Assembly (NCBI RefSeq): GCF_020171925.1
Contig: NZ_JAIVAR010000003.1
Span: forward strand, 248,001 to 312,000
Direction of reading: 5' to 3'
DNA from: Rossellomorea aquimaris
Lineage (GTDB): Bacteria; Bacillota; Bacilli; Bacillales; Bacillaceae_B
Length of the DNA stretch: 64,000 bases
Of the stretch, positions 8,580 to 18,082 are shown one piece after another (the stretch's first letter is position 1; each line of letters begins with the position of its first letter). The notes below the pieces were generated by a model. The model was not told the origin of the DNA and searched no databases. It saw only the letters and a list, made by a program, of their open reading frames with translations. The position numbers and the translations under genes are program-made.

Positions 8580-8653
8580 TTTTTTCACCTCACACCTATT
8601 TTATGAGAAAAGTCAGCCGTAATGCTTTAAATAACAAATTGAAGCTTGTATGG

Positions 8654-9886
8654 CTAGATCAAATAAAATCCCATTTGCCTTTTCGCCATGTATTCTACCT
8701 TGCCGTTGACCAATGCAACCGGTTCTTCCAGATAGATCGGGACTTCCTGGCCCCACTCAGGAGCAAATTGGCGGATGTTGAACTCCATTGCATAGCATGT
8801 GTTGGCCGTCAGCGGTAAATCACCTCTGATCGGCACATCCCCCTGTTGATCATACAACCCGATCAACGCACCGGCTTCGTGACAATGGGAGCCGACCGGA
8901 TGACAATAAATCATGGCATCGATCTGCTCCTTTTTCGCAGAGAGCATCGCCGAGCGGAACACCTCATTCCCGGTTTTCCCTTCTTTCATGTGGAAGCTCA
9001 GTAAATCTTCAAGGCGCAAGGCGGTGAAAAAGGCGGATTGCAGCCCTTCAGGAGCTTCCGTTTCTTCCGGTTTCAGTACGTAGGCAAGCTGCTGCGTATC
9101 GGTGCAGAGCCCAAGATACTCAATCCCGAAGTCCAGGTGGACAATATCCCCGTGCCGGATGATCTCCCCCTCGAGTCTGTCCATATCCGATCCTTTCCGC
9201 TGCAGGTCCACCGTAGGATAAAAAGACGTTTTCAGCCCCAAATCGAGTACACGCTGCCTGATCCAATCGACTACATCTTCAGTCGTCGTGATCCCTGGGT
9301 GGATGACCTTCCCCGATAATGCCTCTTCGCAAATCTGCCGGGCCAACTCGGCAATCGCCGGATACGCCATCATTTCTTTATCACTCCGATTCGAAAGCCA
9401 ATCCACCACCAGATGCTGTGCACTGACGAACCTGTCGCTATACTCACTCAGTACCATTTGGATATGCTCGAAATACGAGTGACTCAATCCGTCACTGACG
9501 GCAAATGTATGGGAGAAATTCAAGCCAATCCTGTCCGGGTCGCATTTTTCCACGATACCTTTGAGGCATTCCCATTGATCTTCTCCCTCCTTATTCCAGA
9601 TCCTCTCATAAAAAGGTTCGAAGCTTGGATTCCGATGAATCACAAACCGTTTCAGCTGTTGGCCCTCATCCAGCCAGAAAACCAAGATCGTCAATCTCCT
9701 CGAGCTGTCGATCGCAGACGAATAGAGCGTCTTCAATACCGGATCTTCATGATACTCCCGCCCCATCACAATCCACATATCAAGCCCATGCTTCTCCATG
9801 AGCGCCGGCAGCAGTGTATTCAAGCGATGGAACAGCCAGCGGTTCCTGATTTCTTCCCTCTTCTTCAAAGGCAGAATGACGTTCAT
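8654..9886 (-). CDS. M24-family metallopeptidase (Xaa-Pro aminopeptidase-like)
   Basis: About 410 residues. The C-terminal half carries the pita-bread metal ligands: VHLDFGIEYLGLCTD (Asp pair), HPVGSHCHEAG (His) and the late YAMEFNIRQF and PIYLEE (Glu) segments. The N-terminal half is the creatinase/prolidase-like domain (HGLDMWIVMGREYHEDP). It probably hydrolyses X-Pro peptides or a related amide in the cytoplasm. Start ATG 9886 follows GGGGGAG; an in-frame ATG further upstream lacks a site. Confidence 0.82.
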   Translation of the reverse strand: MNVILPLKKREEIRNRWLFHRLNTLLPALMEKHGLDMWIVMGREYHEDPVLKTLYSSAIDSSRRLTILVFWLDEGQQLKRFVIHRNPSFEPFYERIWNKEGEDQWECLKGIVEKCDPDRIGLNFSHTFAVSDGLSHSYFEHIQMVLSEYSDRFVSAQHLVVDWLSNRSDKEMMAYPAIAELARQICEEALSGKVIHPGITTTEDVVDWIRQRVLDLGLKTSFYPTVDLQRKGSDMDRLEGEIIRHGDIVHLDFGIEYLGLCTDTQQLAYVLKPEETEAPEGLQSAFFTALRLEDLLSFHMKEGKTGNEVFRSAMLSAKKEQIDAMIYCHPVGSHCHEAGALIGLYDQQGDVPIRGDLPLTANTCYAMEFNIRQFAPEWGQEVPIYLEEPVALVNGKVEYMAKRQMGFYLI

Positions 9887-10086
9887 CTTGCTCCCCCCCA
9901 AGTTCATGTTTCCTTATTCCTTCGACAATTCTCGTTTAAATCCTCTTTCTTTATGGCAATGAGATTCAATTGGGAAACGTTGTGTATCGGTTCCTCTCGC
10001 AAAATTTGGTGTGTCTAAAACACGGCTGCCGCTTTCAGAGGCTAGCTGCATCGTCTTCAAAGCAACAAAGTTCATAAAAAAGAACC

Positions 10087-11667
10087 TCAGCTACTCGCCG
10101 AGGTCCGTTCTTCACGAAAAATGGTGGTCTGATTCCGCCCTGCAGCCTTTGACTGATAAAGAGCAGCATCGGCTCGTTGAATGATGGTTTCTGGATGGTC
10201 ATCCATTTGAAGATACTCGGTGACACCAAGCGAGATTGTAATCGGTTTTCCGGCAGGGCTCGGGGTTGCCGCTATTTCCTTGCGAAGGGCCTCTGCAGCA
10301 AAATAAGCCTCCCGCTCGTCCACTCCCTTCAGCAATAGCCCGAACTCTTCCCCTCCGTACCGAAATCCCAGATGATTCTCTCCTGCGTAACCGTTTAGGA
10401 TGGCAGATAGAAATTTCAATACCTCATCACCTGTCAGATGCCCATACGTATCATTCACCTGTTTAAAGTGATCAATATCCAGCATGATCAACGAAAAGGA
10501 TTCGTTCTTGTCGATCCATTCTTTTATGATGGAATCGAAGGTCTTCCGATTGGCAATACCCGTCAACCCATCGATTTGGATCTCCTTATTCAACATCGTA
10601 AAATATTTATTGATCTGGTAGTAAAGCTGCTTGACCTCATAGATGGTCGACTTCATCTCCACTTCTTTAAAGCTGGACGAAAATTTTTTATGGCTGGATC
10701 CGGCCTGGGAATATTCCGCCAGCACATTCAATGGCCTCGAAATACTACTCGCAAGGATCGCGGCAATCACTAAAATGATGATCAAGAGAGGAACCGACTG
10801 GATTGCCATCTTGGCAAACAGCTCCCTCAAAGGTCCCTCTACAACCGAAGTAGGAGTCTGGCTGACGATTCCCCATCCCGTACTTTCTACATGGGTAAAA
10901 CCTGCGTAGTACTCATTCCCCTTTGAATTGATTACACTTGATGAACCACTATTTCCTTCCATTAATTCCTTTACAACCTGGTTACGTGACACCGATTCAT
11001 CCAAGCGTGCTGTGTCAGGATGATAAATCAGGTGTCCATCGGAATCCACCACATAAACATATGAACCTTCCCCCAATTCATGTTTGTACAGGATATTTTT
11101 CAACGCATTGTCACTTTCCAAGTAAACCGTTCCGCCAATCAATCCGCGGTATACTCCCTCATCATTGAAAATCGGTGCTGAAATCAACATGATCATCTGT
11201 CCCGAGGTCGCCTGATACGGTTTTGAGATGAAAGGCTCCTTGATCGCCAATGCTTTTTTGACCGTTTCAGATGTGATTTTCGTCCCTACCTTCACTTTCG
11301 CCCCATCTTTGAATTGAACGATGGAAGGGCTAAGCAATTGAATATAGCCTTCTTCATCGGTCACGAATGTAGAATTAAATTGATCAGCATGCGCCGAATG
11401 CCATGTATCCAGATCCTGTTGATCAAATTGATGATGATTCACGATATCCGCCATCGCAACAATCTCTTCTCTCATATGACTCATTAAATCATCCGTCGAT
11501 TGAGCCAGTTTCATAGAATAATTGTAATTACTCTCTAAATACTTTTGCTCAATCGAACTCCTCAACGCACTGGTTGCAGCAAACCAACTGACTACCGTAC
11601 TGCTGATGACGGCCGTAATGATGAGCATCCCGATGGCCAATCGGAGTTTGATCCCTCGCTTGAACAT
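10087..11667 (-). CDS. Membrane diguanylate cyclase with dCache sensor domain
   Basis: 526 residues: one membrane segment at 10-35, a large extracellular double Cache domain (about 40-285, with YVYVVDSDGHLIYHPD and GWGIVSQTP), a second membrane segment (about 285-310) and a C-terminal GGDEF domain with DGLTGIANR, MLDIDHFKQVNDTYGH and RYGGEEF. The intact GGEEF signature predicts c-di-GMP synthesis. I see no RxxD inhibitory site five residues before GGEEF, so product inhibition is probably absent. It likely senses a small extracellular ligand. Confidence 0.88.
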   Translation of the reverse strand: MFKRGIKLRLAIGMLIITAVISSTVVSWFAATSALRSSIEQKYLESNYNYSMKLAQSTDDLMSHMREEIVAMADIVNHHQFDQQDLDTWHSAHADQFNSTFVTDEEGYIQLLSPSIVQFKDGAKVKVGTKITSETVKKALAIKEPFISKPYQATSGQMIMLISAPIFNDEGVYRGLIGGTVYLESDNALKNILYKHELGEGSYVYVVDSDGHLIYHPDTARLDESVSRNQVVKELMEGNSGSSSVINSKGNEYYAGFTHVESTGWGIVSQTPTSVVEGPLRELFAKMAIQSVPLLIIILVIAAILASSISRPLNVLAEYSQAGSSHKKFSSSFKEVEMKSTIYEVKQLYYQINKYFTMLNKEIQIDGLTGIANRKTFDSIIKEWIDKNESFSLIMLDIDHFKQVNDTYGHLTGDEVLKFLSAILNGYAGENHLGFRYGGEEFGLLLKGVDEREAYFAAEALRKEIAATPSPAGKPITISLGVTEYLQMDDHPETIIQRADAALYQSKAAGRNQTTIFREERTSASS

Positions 11668-11776
11668 AACGTTTACCCCTTTGATAAGATAGTACTATTT
11701 TACCATCCGAAACCTATAAAAGGGAATTTTTTCTTTGTCCGATCTGTTCATGGAGCTGTTTCCTGGTAAAGCAGAA

Positions 11777-11815
11777 AGAAGCTGCCTGGCCCCTGGATGG
11801 GGACAGGCAGCTTCT
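11777..11815 (-). terminator. Terminator hairpin of the VOC gene
   Basis: AGAAGCTGCCTG pairs with CAGGCAGCTTCT, a 12-bp perfect stem. On the minus strand it is followed by TTTC. It lies 11 bases beyond the VOC gene stop. Confidence 0.7.
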
Positions 11816-11825
11816 TACCTTTTTT

Positions 11826-12221
11826 CTACTTCGCATTTTCATCCGGCTGATGGATCCCGAACACATTTCCTTCTGTATCCACGTAGTATCCTTGCCACGC
11901 CATGCCCGGTAGAGCATATTTAGGCATCGCCACTTTTCCGCCAAGCTCAAGGATCTTCTTCTCCGCTTCGTCATAATCACCAATCCCGATTGTGCAAGTG
12001 TACCCGTTCATCGGCTGGTTCGCTTCTGGTGGAGGAGACTGACGCTGCATCAGTGCCCCATTGATACCAGGCTGATCCTCCCCCCCGGTCACCGCCCCGA
12101 AATAAGGCATCCCCGCATACTCGCTCCAATCCTCAAACGTCCAGTTGAATACCCCTCCATAAAACGCCTTCGCCCGCTCCATATCATCTACATGAATCTC
12201 AAAATGCACAATCCTTCCCAT
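11826..12221 (-). CDS. VOC family protein (glyoxalase/bleomycin-resistance fold)
   Basis: 131 residues with the opening MGRIVHFEIHVDDMERAKAFY, GVFNWTFEDW and the end GNVFGIHQPDENA, typical of the short YdcJ/CFP-30-like VOC group. Metal-ligand positions H (HFEIH) and E are partly conserved. A role in small-molecule binding or conversion is likely but the substrate is not known. Start supported by GGAGGG. Confidence 0.8.
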   Translation of the reverse strand: MGRIVHFEIHVDDMERAKAFYGGVFNWTFEDWSEYAGMPYFGAVTGGEDQPGINGALMQRQSPPPEANQPMNGYTCTIGIGDYDEAEKKILELGGKVAMPKYALPGMAWQGYYVDTEGNVFGIHQPDENAK

Positions 12222-12383
12222 CTTTCATCCCTCCATAAACTATGTAATCTGACTATTATGACTATTCTTGTATGCTTTTTAATCTTAAATGATTTTTGTG
12301 TGCGAGTTCAACGGTGAATTGAAGGTTTTTAGTGGTTTTATGAATTTTGGGGATATTGTGTGGGATAGCTCTTTGGCAGGATG

Positions 12384-12530
12384 GGGGCGTTTTGATGAGG
12401 GAGGGAGGCGTTGTTTGGGGTCTTTGTGGCTTTTGCAAAGCGGGGGTGGCGTTGTTTGGGGGCTTTGTGGTTTTTGCAAAGCTGGGGATGGCGTTGTTTG
12501 GGATTCGTATTGGTTTTTGAACGCTGCATG
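12384..12530. repeat. G/T-rich tandem repeat, about 41-bp period
   Basis: GGCGTTGTTTGGG recurs at 12407, 12448 and 12490, each followed by a TTTGTGG(C/T)TTTTGCAAAG-like stretch; a weaker copy precedes at about 12384. The plus strand is strongly G/T-rich and almost free of A and C. Frames open on both strands here encode only low-complexity W/G/F or P/K/T strings, which I take as by-products of the repeat. Confidence 0.65.
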
Positions 12531-12660
12531 TGCCGTTGCTTGCGGTTTGTTTTGGCTTTTCTTTAAAAATCGTATCTTTTTTCAATCTATCGTGCTCTTC
12601 TTTCCTTATTTAGGGTCATTCCCCCTTAGAAAAGATCGGACTGCTCTTCTTTTATAATAA

Positions 12661-12978
12661 TCTTCGCCCTCTTTGAAGATAATCGAACCTTAACTGGAAC
12701 CATTACGCCCTTCAAATAAATAATCGTGCCGTCACTGGAACCATTACGCCCTTTAAATAAATAATCGTGCCGTCACTGGAATAATTACACGCTTCAAATA
12801 GATAATCGTGCCGTCACTGGAATAATTACACCCTTCAAATAAATAATCGTGCCATCTCTGGGATCATTACGCCCTTCAAATAAATAATCGTGCCATCTCT
12901 GGGATCATTACGCCCTTCAAATAAATAATCGTGCCATCTCTGGGATCATTACGCCCTTCAAATAAATAATCGTGCCGC
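12661..12978 (+). repeat. Phased array B: 41-bp units, each two 20/21-bp half-units
   Basis: ATTACGCCCTT-type cores start at 12702, 12743, 12784, 12825, 12866, 12907 and 12948, exactly 41 bp apart, preceded by a decayed copy at 12661. Inside each unit a second core, ATCGTGCC, comes 21 bp after the first, so the basic period is 21+20. The last three units are nearly identical, which suggests recent expansion. It lies between the divergent VOC and GNAT genes. Confidence 0.85.
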
Positions 12979-13124
12979 CCCCCTCATAATAACAGACTCC
13001 CAAAAGCTACCCCGACTTACTTCGTGTCGAAATTTCTTCATCAAAAAGTTAGGTTCATTGAAACAAAATAGCATTCTTCACCGTATATGCAATTGAGTAG
13101 AAGGGTGAAGGAGGAAACGTAAAT

Positions 13125-13583
13125 ATGGTTACCTTGCAAAAAATGAACGCACAAGAGTTTCAGCAGTATCTTGAAGTTGCGGTGGCTGAATATGCAAAGG
13201 AAAAAGCATTGGCGGGGAATTGGGAAGAAAATGAATCCTTACAAAAAGCTAAGGAAGAATTCAGCAGACTCCTTCCTGATGGAGAGAAGTCCGAGAATAA
13301 TTATTTATTTACTATCGTGACCGGTGACGGGGAACGTGCCGGTATTTTATGGCTCGCCAAGCAGTCCGAAGAAAAAGCATTCATCTATGACATTAAGGTC
13401 GATGAAGATTTTCAAGGAAAAGGGTACGGAAAACAAGCAATGAAAGCAATCGAAGATCAGGCAAAAGAAATCGGCTTTAACAAAATCGGACTCCACGTCT
13501 TTGGCCATAATAAGATTGCAAGAAGCCTCTATGAAAAGATTGGATACACAACGACGAACGTGGTGATGGAAAAGGATATTTAA
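13125..13583 (+). CDS. GNAT family N-acetyltransferase
   Basis: 152 residues. The acetyl-CoA site is clear: FIYDIKVDEDFQGKGYGKQA (motif A, about residues 85-105) and NKIARSLYEKIGY (motif B). The N-terminal half (QKMNAQEFQQYLEVAVAEYAKEKA) matches a common Bacillus GNAT subgroup of unknown substrate. Good GGAGG site before ATG. Followed by a strong terminator, so monocistronic. Confidence 0.85.
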   Translation: MVTLQKMNAQEFQQYLEVAVAEYAKEKALAGNWEENESLQKAKEEFSRLLPDGEKSENNYLFTIVTGDGERAGILWLAKQSEEKAFIYDIKVDEDFQGKGYGKQAMKAIEDQAKEIGFNKIGLHVFGHNKIARSLYEKIGYTTTNVVMEKDI

Positions 13584-13668
13584 TCATTACTTTTTGGATC
13601 ATCATACCTGCACCAGGGAGTGACATGATTACCAAGCACGTAGGACTGACAATTTTTTTGTGAAAAGC

Positions 13669-13710
13669 AAGCTGCCTTCCTCGATTCTGCGATGCGGGCA
13701 GCTTTTTTTT
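13669..13710 (+). terminator. Terminator of the GNAT gene
   Basis: AAGCTGCC pairs with GGCAGCTT (13697-13704), followed by a run of T to 13710. Confidence 0.8.
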
Positions 13711-13812
13711 CTATACAAAATGTTCAATACTAACGAAATTCACCACAGTGGACTAGTCATTTTCCGAAAAAAGTGGGTACTCGCTAAAAAGTCATAGTGG
13801 TAATTTTTCATA

Positions 13813-13980
13813 ATTGAACCGGTTTACGGATGATTGTTCCGATTATTAATTAATTGCACCGCTTTTCCATTAATGCCACCGCTTCTGATCTAATTCCACC
13901 TCTTTTCCATTAATTGCACCTCTTCATATCTAACTCCACCTCTTCCCGATTAATGCACCGGCCCATAATTAACCGCACAT
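13813..13980 (+). repeat. Phased 20-bp array C (core ATTGCACC/ATTCCACC)
   Basis: Cores at 13813, 13833, 13853, 13873, 13893, 13913, 13933, 13953 and 13972: seven exact 20-bp steps and one of 19. Core variants are ATTGAACC, ATTGTTCC, ATTGCACC, ATGCCACC, ATTCCACC, ACTCCACC and ATGCACC; the 10-12 bases between differ. Nothing else was seen in the 400 bases on either side of it up to the ahpC promoter. Confidence 0.75.
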
Positions 13981-14286
13981 CTCCCTTCCTCATCTCGCCC
14001 CAATCCAGATCACCATCCCCAACAAATTAAAAAGCCCCACCCCATGGACAATCCACAATTACCCAAGCATTAAAGTTGGAACGATTCACTCCCCCCAGTA
14101 AAATAGAAGATGAACCGTCATAAAGGTTTAAAAGCCCCATCAAAAGTAAACACTAAGATTGTTTTTGATTGCCTTAACGACTGCATCGGGTTCGGTAGGT
14201 TAAAGGTAAGCCGGATTCTCCAATCGAACTGGCAAATCAAAAATACGCGCGGTAGATAAAAACCAAAAAAAGAGCATCTTTCTTCC

Positions 14287-14340
14287 TTGACAAAATCCGC
14301 AGCATATATAATAATTAATATCGAATTAGAATTATTATAA
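14287..14340 (+). promoter_or_regulatory. ahpC promoter with PerR-like box
   Basis: TTGACA at 14287-14292 and a TATAATAAT stretch at 14307-14315 form the likely promoter. TTAGAATTATTATAA at 14326-14340 differs by one base from the PerR consensus TTATAATNATTATAA. In Bacillus, PerR represses ahpCF until peroxide oxidises it. The box lies 46 bases before the ahpC start. Confidence 0.75.
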
Positions 14341-14386
14341 ACTATTAATAATTCTCAATAACTAATCACTAGGAGGAATTTACACT

Positions 14387-14950
14387 ATGTCTTTAATCGG
14401 ATCAGAAGTAAAACCATTCAAAGCAGAAGCATTCAAAGATGGTGAATTCATCACTGTCACTGACGAAAGCCTGAAAGGTCAATGGAGCATTTTCTGCTTC
14501 TACCCTGCAGACTTCACATTTGTATGCCCGACAGAACTTGAAGACCTTCAAAATAACTACGAGGCTCTTAAAGCCCTTGGCGTAGAAGTATATTCCGTTT
14601 CTACAGATACACATTTCACACACAAAGGCTGGCATGACAGCTCAGAAAAAATCGGTAAAATCAAATACGCGATGATCGGGGATCCATCTCAAACGATTTC
14701 CCGCAACTTCGAAGTACTTAACGAAGAAGACGGTCTTGCTGACCGTGGAACATTCATCATCGATCCAGATGGTGTCATCCAAACAGTTGAAATCAACGCT
14801 GGCGGCATCGGCCGTGACGCAGATATCCTAATCAGCAAAATCAAGGCTGCTCAATATGTACGCAACAACCCAGGCGAAGTTTGCCCTGCTAAATGGCAAG
14901 AAGGTTCTGAAACACTTAAGCCAAGCCTTGACCTAGTTGGTAAATTATAA
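14387..14950 (+). CDS. ahpC: Alkyl hydroperoxide reductase subunit C (2-Cys peroxiredoxin)
   Basis: 187 residues, standard AhpC length. Peroxidatic cysteine C47 lies in [11 protein letters not shown] and the resolving cysteine in [10 protein letters not shown] near residue 165. It reduces hydrogen peroxide and organic hydroperoxides and is itself reduced by AhpF, encoded 15 bases downstream. AGGAGGA precedes ATG. PerR-type box upstream. Confidence 0.97.
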   Translation: MSLIGSEVKPFKAEAFKDGEFITVTDESLKGQWSIFCFYPADFTFVCPTELEDLQNNYEALKALGVEVYSVSTDTHFTHKGWHDSSEKIGKIKYAMIGDPSQTISRNFEVLNEEDGLADRGTFIIDPDGVIQTVEINAGGIGRDADILISKIKAAQYVRNNPGEVCPAKWQEGSETLKPSLDLVGKL

Positions 14951-14965
14951 GGAGTGCAGTAAATC

Positions 14966-16495
14966 ATGCTCGAAGCAGATATTAAAGCACAATTGGAACA
15001 GTACCTGCAGATGCTTGAGGGCGATATCGTCCTGAAAGTATCCGCAGGTGATGACGACACATCTAAGGACACAGTGGCTCTCGTCGAAGAGCTTGCTTCC
15101 ATGTCCCCTAAGATTTCTGTCGAAAAAGCTGATCTTCCAAGAACACCAAGCTTCAGCGTGAATCGTGCCGGAGAGGAGGATACCGGGGTCCATTTCGCCG
15201 GTATCCCGCTCGGACACGAGTTCACTTCACTGGTGCTTGCCCTTCTTCAAGTCAGCGGCAGACCTCCAAAAGTTGATCAGAGTGTCATCGATCAAATCAA
15301 GAGCATCAAAGGCGAGCATCACTTCGAAACGTATGTCAGCCTGAGTTGCCACAACTGCCCTGATGTCGTACAAGCCCTCAACATCATGAGTGTTCTCAAC
15401 CCGAACATCACTCATACGATGATTGACGGTGCCGCCTACAAAGAAGAGGTGGAATACAAGAACATCATGGCCGTTCCATCCGTTTACCTGAACGCTGAAT
15501 TCTTCAGCGGCGGACGTACGACCATTGAAGAGATCCTTTCAAAAATCGTTGAAGGCCCTGATGCCAGCGAGCTTTCCGACAAGGATCCATACGATGTGCT
15601 TGTTGTCGGTGGCGGACCTGCGGGATCCAGTGCGGCAATCTATGCAGCACGTAAAGGAATCCGCACTGGTATCGTAGCCGAGCGCTTCGGCGGGCAGGTG
15701 CTTGATACGATGAGCATCGAGAACTTCATCAGCGTCAAGCAGACAGAAGGTCCGAAACTTGTCGCAAGCCTTGAAGAACACGTGAAGGACTATGGCATCG
15801 ATGTCATGAACCTTCAGCGTGCCAAGCGCTTGGAAAAGAAAGACCTGATCGAGCTTGAGCTTGAAAACGGTGCAGTCCTTAAGAGTAAGAGCCTGATCAT
15901 CTCGACTGGTGCACGCTGGAGAAACATCGGTGTCCCTGGAGAACAGGAATTCAAAAATAAAGGTGTGGCCTATTGCCCACACTGCGACGGACCTTTATTC
16001 GAAGGAAAAGACGTAGCGGTCATCGGTGGAGGAAACTCAGGTATCGAGGCTGCAATCGACCTCGCGGGAATCGTCAAGCATGTAACCGTGCTTGAGTTCA
16101 ATCCAGAATTGAAAGCGGACGAAGTCCTGCAGAAACGTCTCTACAGCCTTCCGAATGTGACCGTCATCAAGAATGCACAAACACAGGAAATCACCGGAAC
16201 AGACAAAGTGAACGGTATTACCTACAAGGATCGTGAAACGAACGAAGAACACCATATTGAACTTCAAGGTGTATTCGTCCAAATCGGTCTTGTACCGAAT
16301 ACTGAATGGCTCGATGAAACGATTGAACGCACGCGCTTCGGTGAAATCGTCGTTGATAAACATGGAGCAACCAGTCTTCCTGGCGTATTCGCCGCTGGTG
16401 ACTGTACTGACAGTGCATACAACCAAATCATCATTTCAATGGGGTCCGGAGCGACTGCCGCATTAGGGGCGTTCGATTATCTCATCCGAAATTAA
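14966..16495 (+). CDS. ahpF: Alkyl hydroperoxide reductase subunit F (flavoprotein disulfide reductase)
   Basis: 509 residues: an N-terminal double thioredoxin-like domain with SCHNCPDV (redox CxxC near residue 130), the FAD-binding [19 protein letters not shown], the active CPHC in [15 protein letters not shown], an NAD-binding [12 protein letters not shown] and the closing [10 protein letters not shown]. It passes electrons from NADH to AhpC. Operon with ahpC; perfect terminator follows. Confidence 0.97.
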   Translation: MLEADIKAQLEQYLQMLEGDIVLKVSAGDDDTSKDTVALVEELASMSPKISVEKADLPRTPSFSVNRAGEEDTGVHFAGIPLGHEFTSLVLALLQVSGRPPKVDQSVIDQIKSIKGEHHFETYVSLSCHNCPDVVQALNIMSVLNPNITHTMIDGAAYKEEVEYKNIMAVPSVYLNAEFFSGGRTTIEEILSKIVEGPDASELSDKDPYDVLVVGGGPAGSSAAIYAARKGIRTGIVAERFGGQVLDTMSIENFISVKQTEGPKLVASLEEHVKDYGIDVMNLQRAKRLEKKDLIELELENGAVLKSKSLIISTGARWRNIGVPGEQEFKNKGVAYCPHCDGPLFEGKDVAVIGGGNSGIEAAIDLAGIVKHVTVLEFNPELKADEVLQKRLYSLPNVTVIKNAQTQEITGTDKVNGITYKDRETNEEHHIELQGVFVQIGLVPNTEWLDETIERTRFGEIVVDKHGATSLPGVFAAGDCTDSAYNQIIISMGSGATAALGAFDYLIRN

Positions 16496-16496
16496 G

Positions 16497-16533
16497 AAAA
16501 AGCCGCAATCCTGAAATGGATGCGGCTTTTTTC
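16497..16533 (+). terminator. Terminator of ahpCF
   Basis: AAAAAGCCGCAATCC pairs with GGATGCGGCTTTTTT around a 6-base loop. Confidence 0.85.
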
Positions 16534-16615
16534 TTGGACTCTATTAAATTCACTTCCTGCATCACGCCCGGATTACTGTCACCTCGGTTATACAGCGAGC
16601 AAAAGAAAGAACACG

Positions 16616-16760
16616 TCCCCCGGGTTATTGACTGAACCGGACCAAGGGACCTGTCCCCTTGGCCACCATTGGCGCAACCATTTGCAACGGCAGGGTCAAC
16701 CCGGCCAGCCGATCAGCGGACCAAGGAGCCTGTCCCCCATGGCACGCTCCCCCGGTCCGA
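16616..16760. repeat. GGGAC-arm hairpin elements downstream of lysA
   Basis: CCAAGGGACCTGTCCCCTTGG is a near-perfect hairpin, and a related broken copy (CCAAGGAGCCTGTCCCCC then GGCACGCTCCCCCGGTCC) follows about 60 bases later. The GGGAC(A/C)(G/T)GTCC centre is shared with the elements at 56060 and 63506. They sit in the gap between converging ahpF and lysA. Confidence 0.5.
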
Positions 16761-16761
16761 T

Positions 16762-18048
16762 CTACCGATCCAATCTCACCAAATCCGCATAGGTCTCTCG
16801 CTCAATGACCACACGCGATTCCCCGTCTTTTACGAACACGACGGCCGGACGCGGGATGCGGTTGTAGTTATTCGCCATGGAGTATCCGTAAGCACCTGTA
16901 CTGAACACGGCAAGTGTATCACCGAAGTTCGTAGGGGGCAGCATCAAATCCCAGATGAGCATGTCCCCTGATTCACAGCATTTCCCTGCTACACTCACGA
17001 GCTCCGTGCATTCTTCATTAGGACGGTTCGCGAGGACGGCGTGGTACTTTGCTCCGTATAAGGCAGGACGGAGGTTATCCGTCATCCCACCATCGACCGC
17101 TACATACGTACGTAGGTCGGGGATGATTTTCTTGGAACCGACTTTGTATAGCGTCGTTCCCGCTTCGGCAACGATGCTTCTGCCGGGCTCGATCCACACT
17201 TGAGGCAATGGATAGCCGTTTTCTCCGAAGCTTTCTTTTACGCTGTCCGTGATGGCTTTGACATACGTCTGGATTGGCAGCGGCTTGTCGTCTTCCGTAT
17301 AACGGACCCCGAAGCCCCCTCCGATGTTCAATACGGGAAGCGTGACGTCGCATTCGTTCCTCAGACCTTGAAGGAAATCGGACAGGACCGTGATTGCCTG
17401 TTGGAAGCCATCCAATTCAAAGATTTGTGATCCGATATGGGAATGGATTCCAAGCACCGTGTAGTTCGGTTTGCAGAGGGCGATTTGCATGGCACGGTCG
17501 GCCTGGCCATTCGAGATTCCGAAACCGAACTTGGAATCATCCTGACCGGTCATGATGTAATCATGCGTGTGGGCTTCCACACCAGGTGTCACCCTTAGTA
17601 GGATGTTCACGTGCTGTCCTCTCTCTTTGGCCAGATCATGCAGAAGCTCGAGTTCAAGGAAGCTGTCCACGACGAAGCATCCGATTTCAGCTTCGAGCGC
17701 CATGACAAGCTCTTCCTCTGACTTGTTATTCCCGTGAAAATGGATCCTCTCAGCCGGGAATCCAGCTTGGAGCGCCGTATATAACTCGCCTCCAGAAACC
17801 ACATCCAGTGAAAGAAGCTCCTCTTCCGCCAAGCGCACCATTTCTTTACAAAGGAAAGCCTTGCTTGCATATGCAACCTGATAATCCAGCCCGCTTTCAT
17901 TGAAGGCCTGGCGGAATGCCTGTGCCTTCTGACGGATCATATTTTCGTCATACACCATAAGCGGTGTACCGTATTCGGCAACAAGATCTGCCGTGCTCAC
18001 GCCTCCGATTTCCAAATGTCCCTGTACACTCGTTTGAATTGCTGTCAT
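16762..18048 (-). CDS. lysA: Diaminopimelate decarboxylase
   Basis: About 428 residues of the fold-III PLP decarboxylase family. The PLP lysine is K63 in VAYASKAF; HGNNKSEEEL, HSHIGSQIF, NIGGGFGVRY, EPGRSIVAEAG and GKCCESGD follow in the standard order. It converts meso-diaminopimelate to lysine, the last step of lysine synthesis. The frame stays open upstream but the homologous start is ATG 18048, with GGAGGA 5-10 bases before it. Controlled by the lysine riboswitch upstream. Confidence 0.95.
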   Translation of the reverse strand: MTAIQTSVQGHLEIGGVSTADLVAEYGTPLMVYDENMIRQKAQAFRQAFNESGLDYQVAYASKAFLCKEMVRLAEEELLSLDVVSGGELYTALQAGFPAERIHFHGNNKSEEELVMALEAEIGCFVVDSFLELELLHDLAKERGQHVNILLRVTPGVEAHTHDYIMTGQDDSKFGFGISNGQADRAMQIALCKPNYTVLGIHSHIGSQIFELDGFQQAITVLSDFLQGLRNECDVTLPVLNIGGGFGVRYTEDDKPLPIQTYVKAITDSVKESFGENGYPLPQVWIEPGRSIVAEAGTTLYKVGSKKIIPDLRTYVAVDGGMTDNLRPALYGAKYHAVLANRPNEECTELVSVAGKCCESGDMLIWDLMLPPTNFGDTLAVFSTGAYGYSMANNYNRIPRPAVVFVKDGESRVVIERETYADLVRLDR

Positions 18049-18082
18049 CCTACATTCTCCTCCTGAAATCCCTCCGAAAAAA

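Noticed and set aside
12289-12657. A 122-residue plus-strand frame and several minus-strand frames in the G/T-rich repeat
   Set aside because: Products are low-complexity (W/G/F or P/K/T) and follow the 41-bp repeat; no ribosome site.
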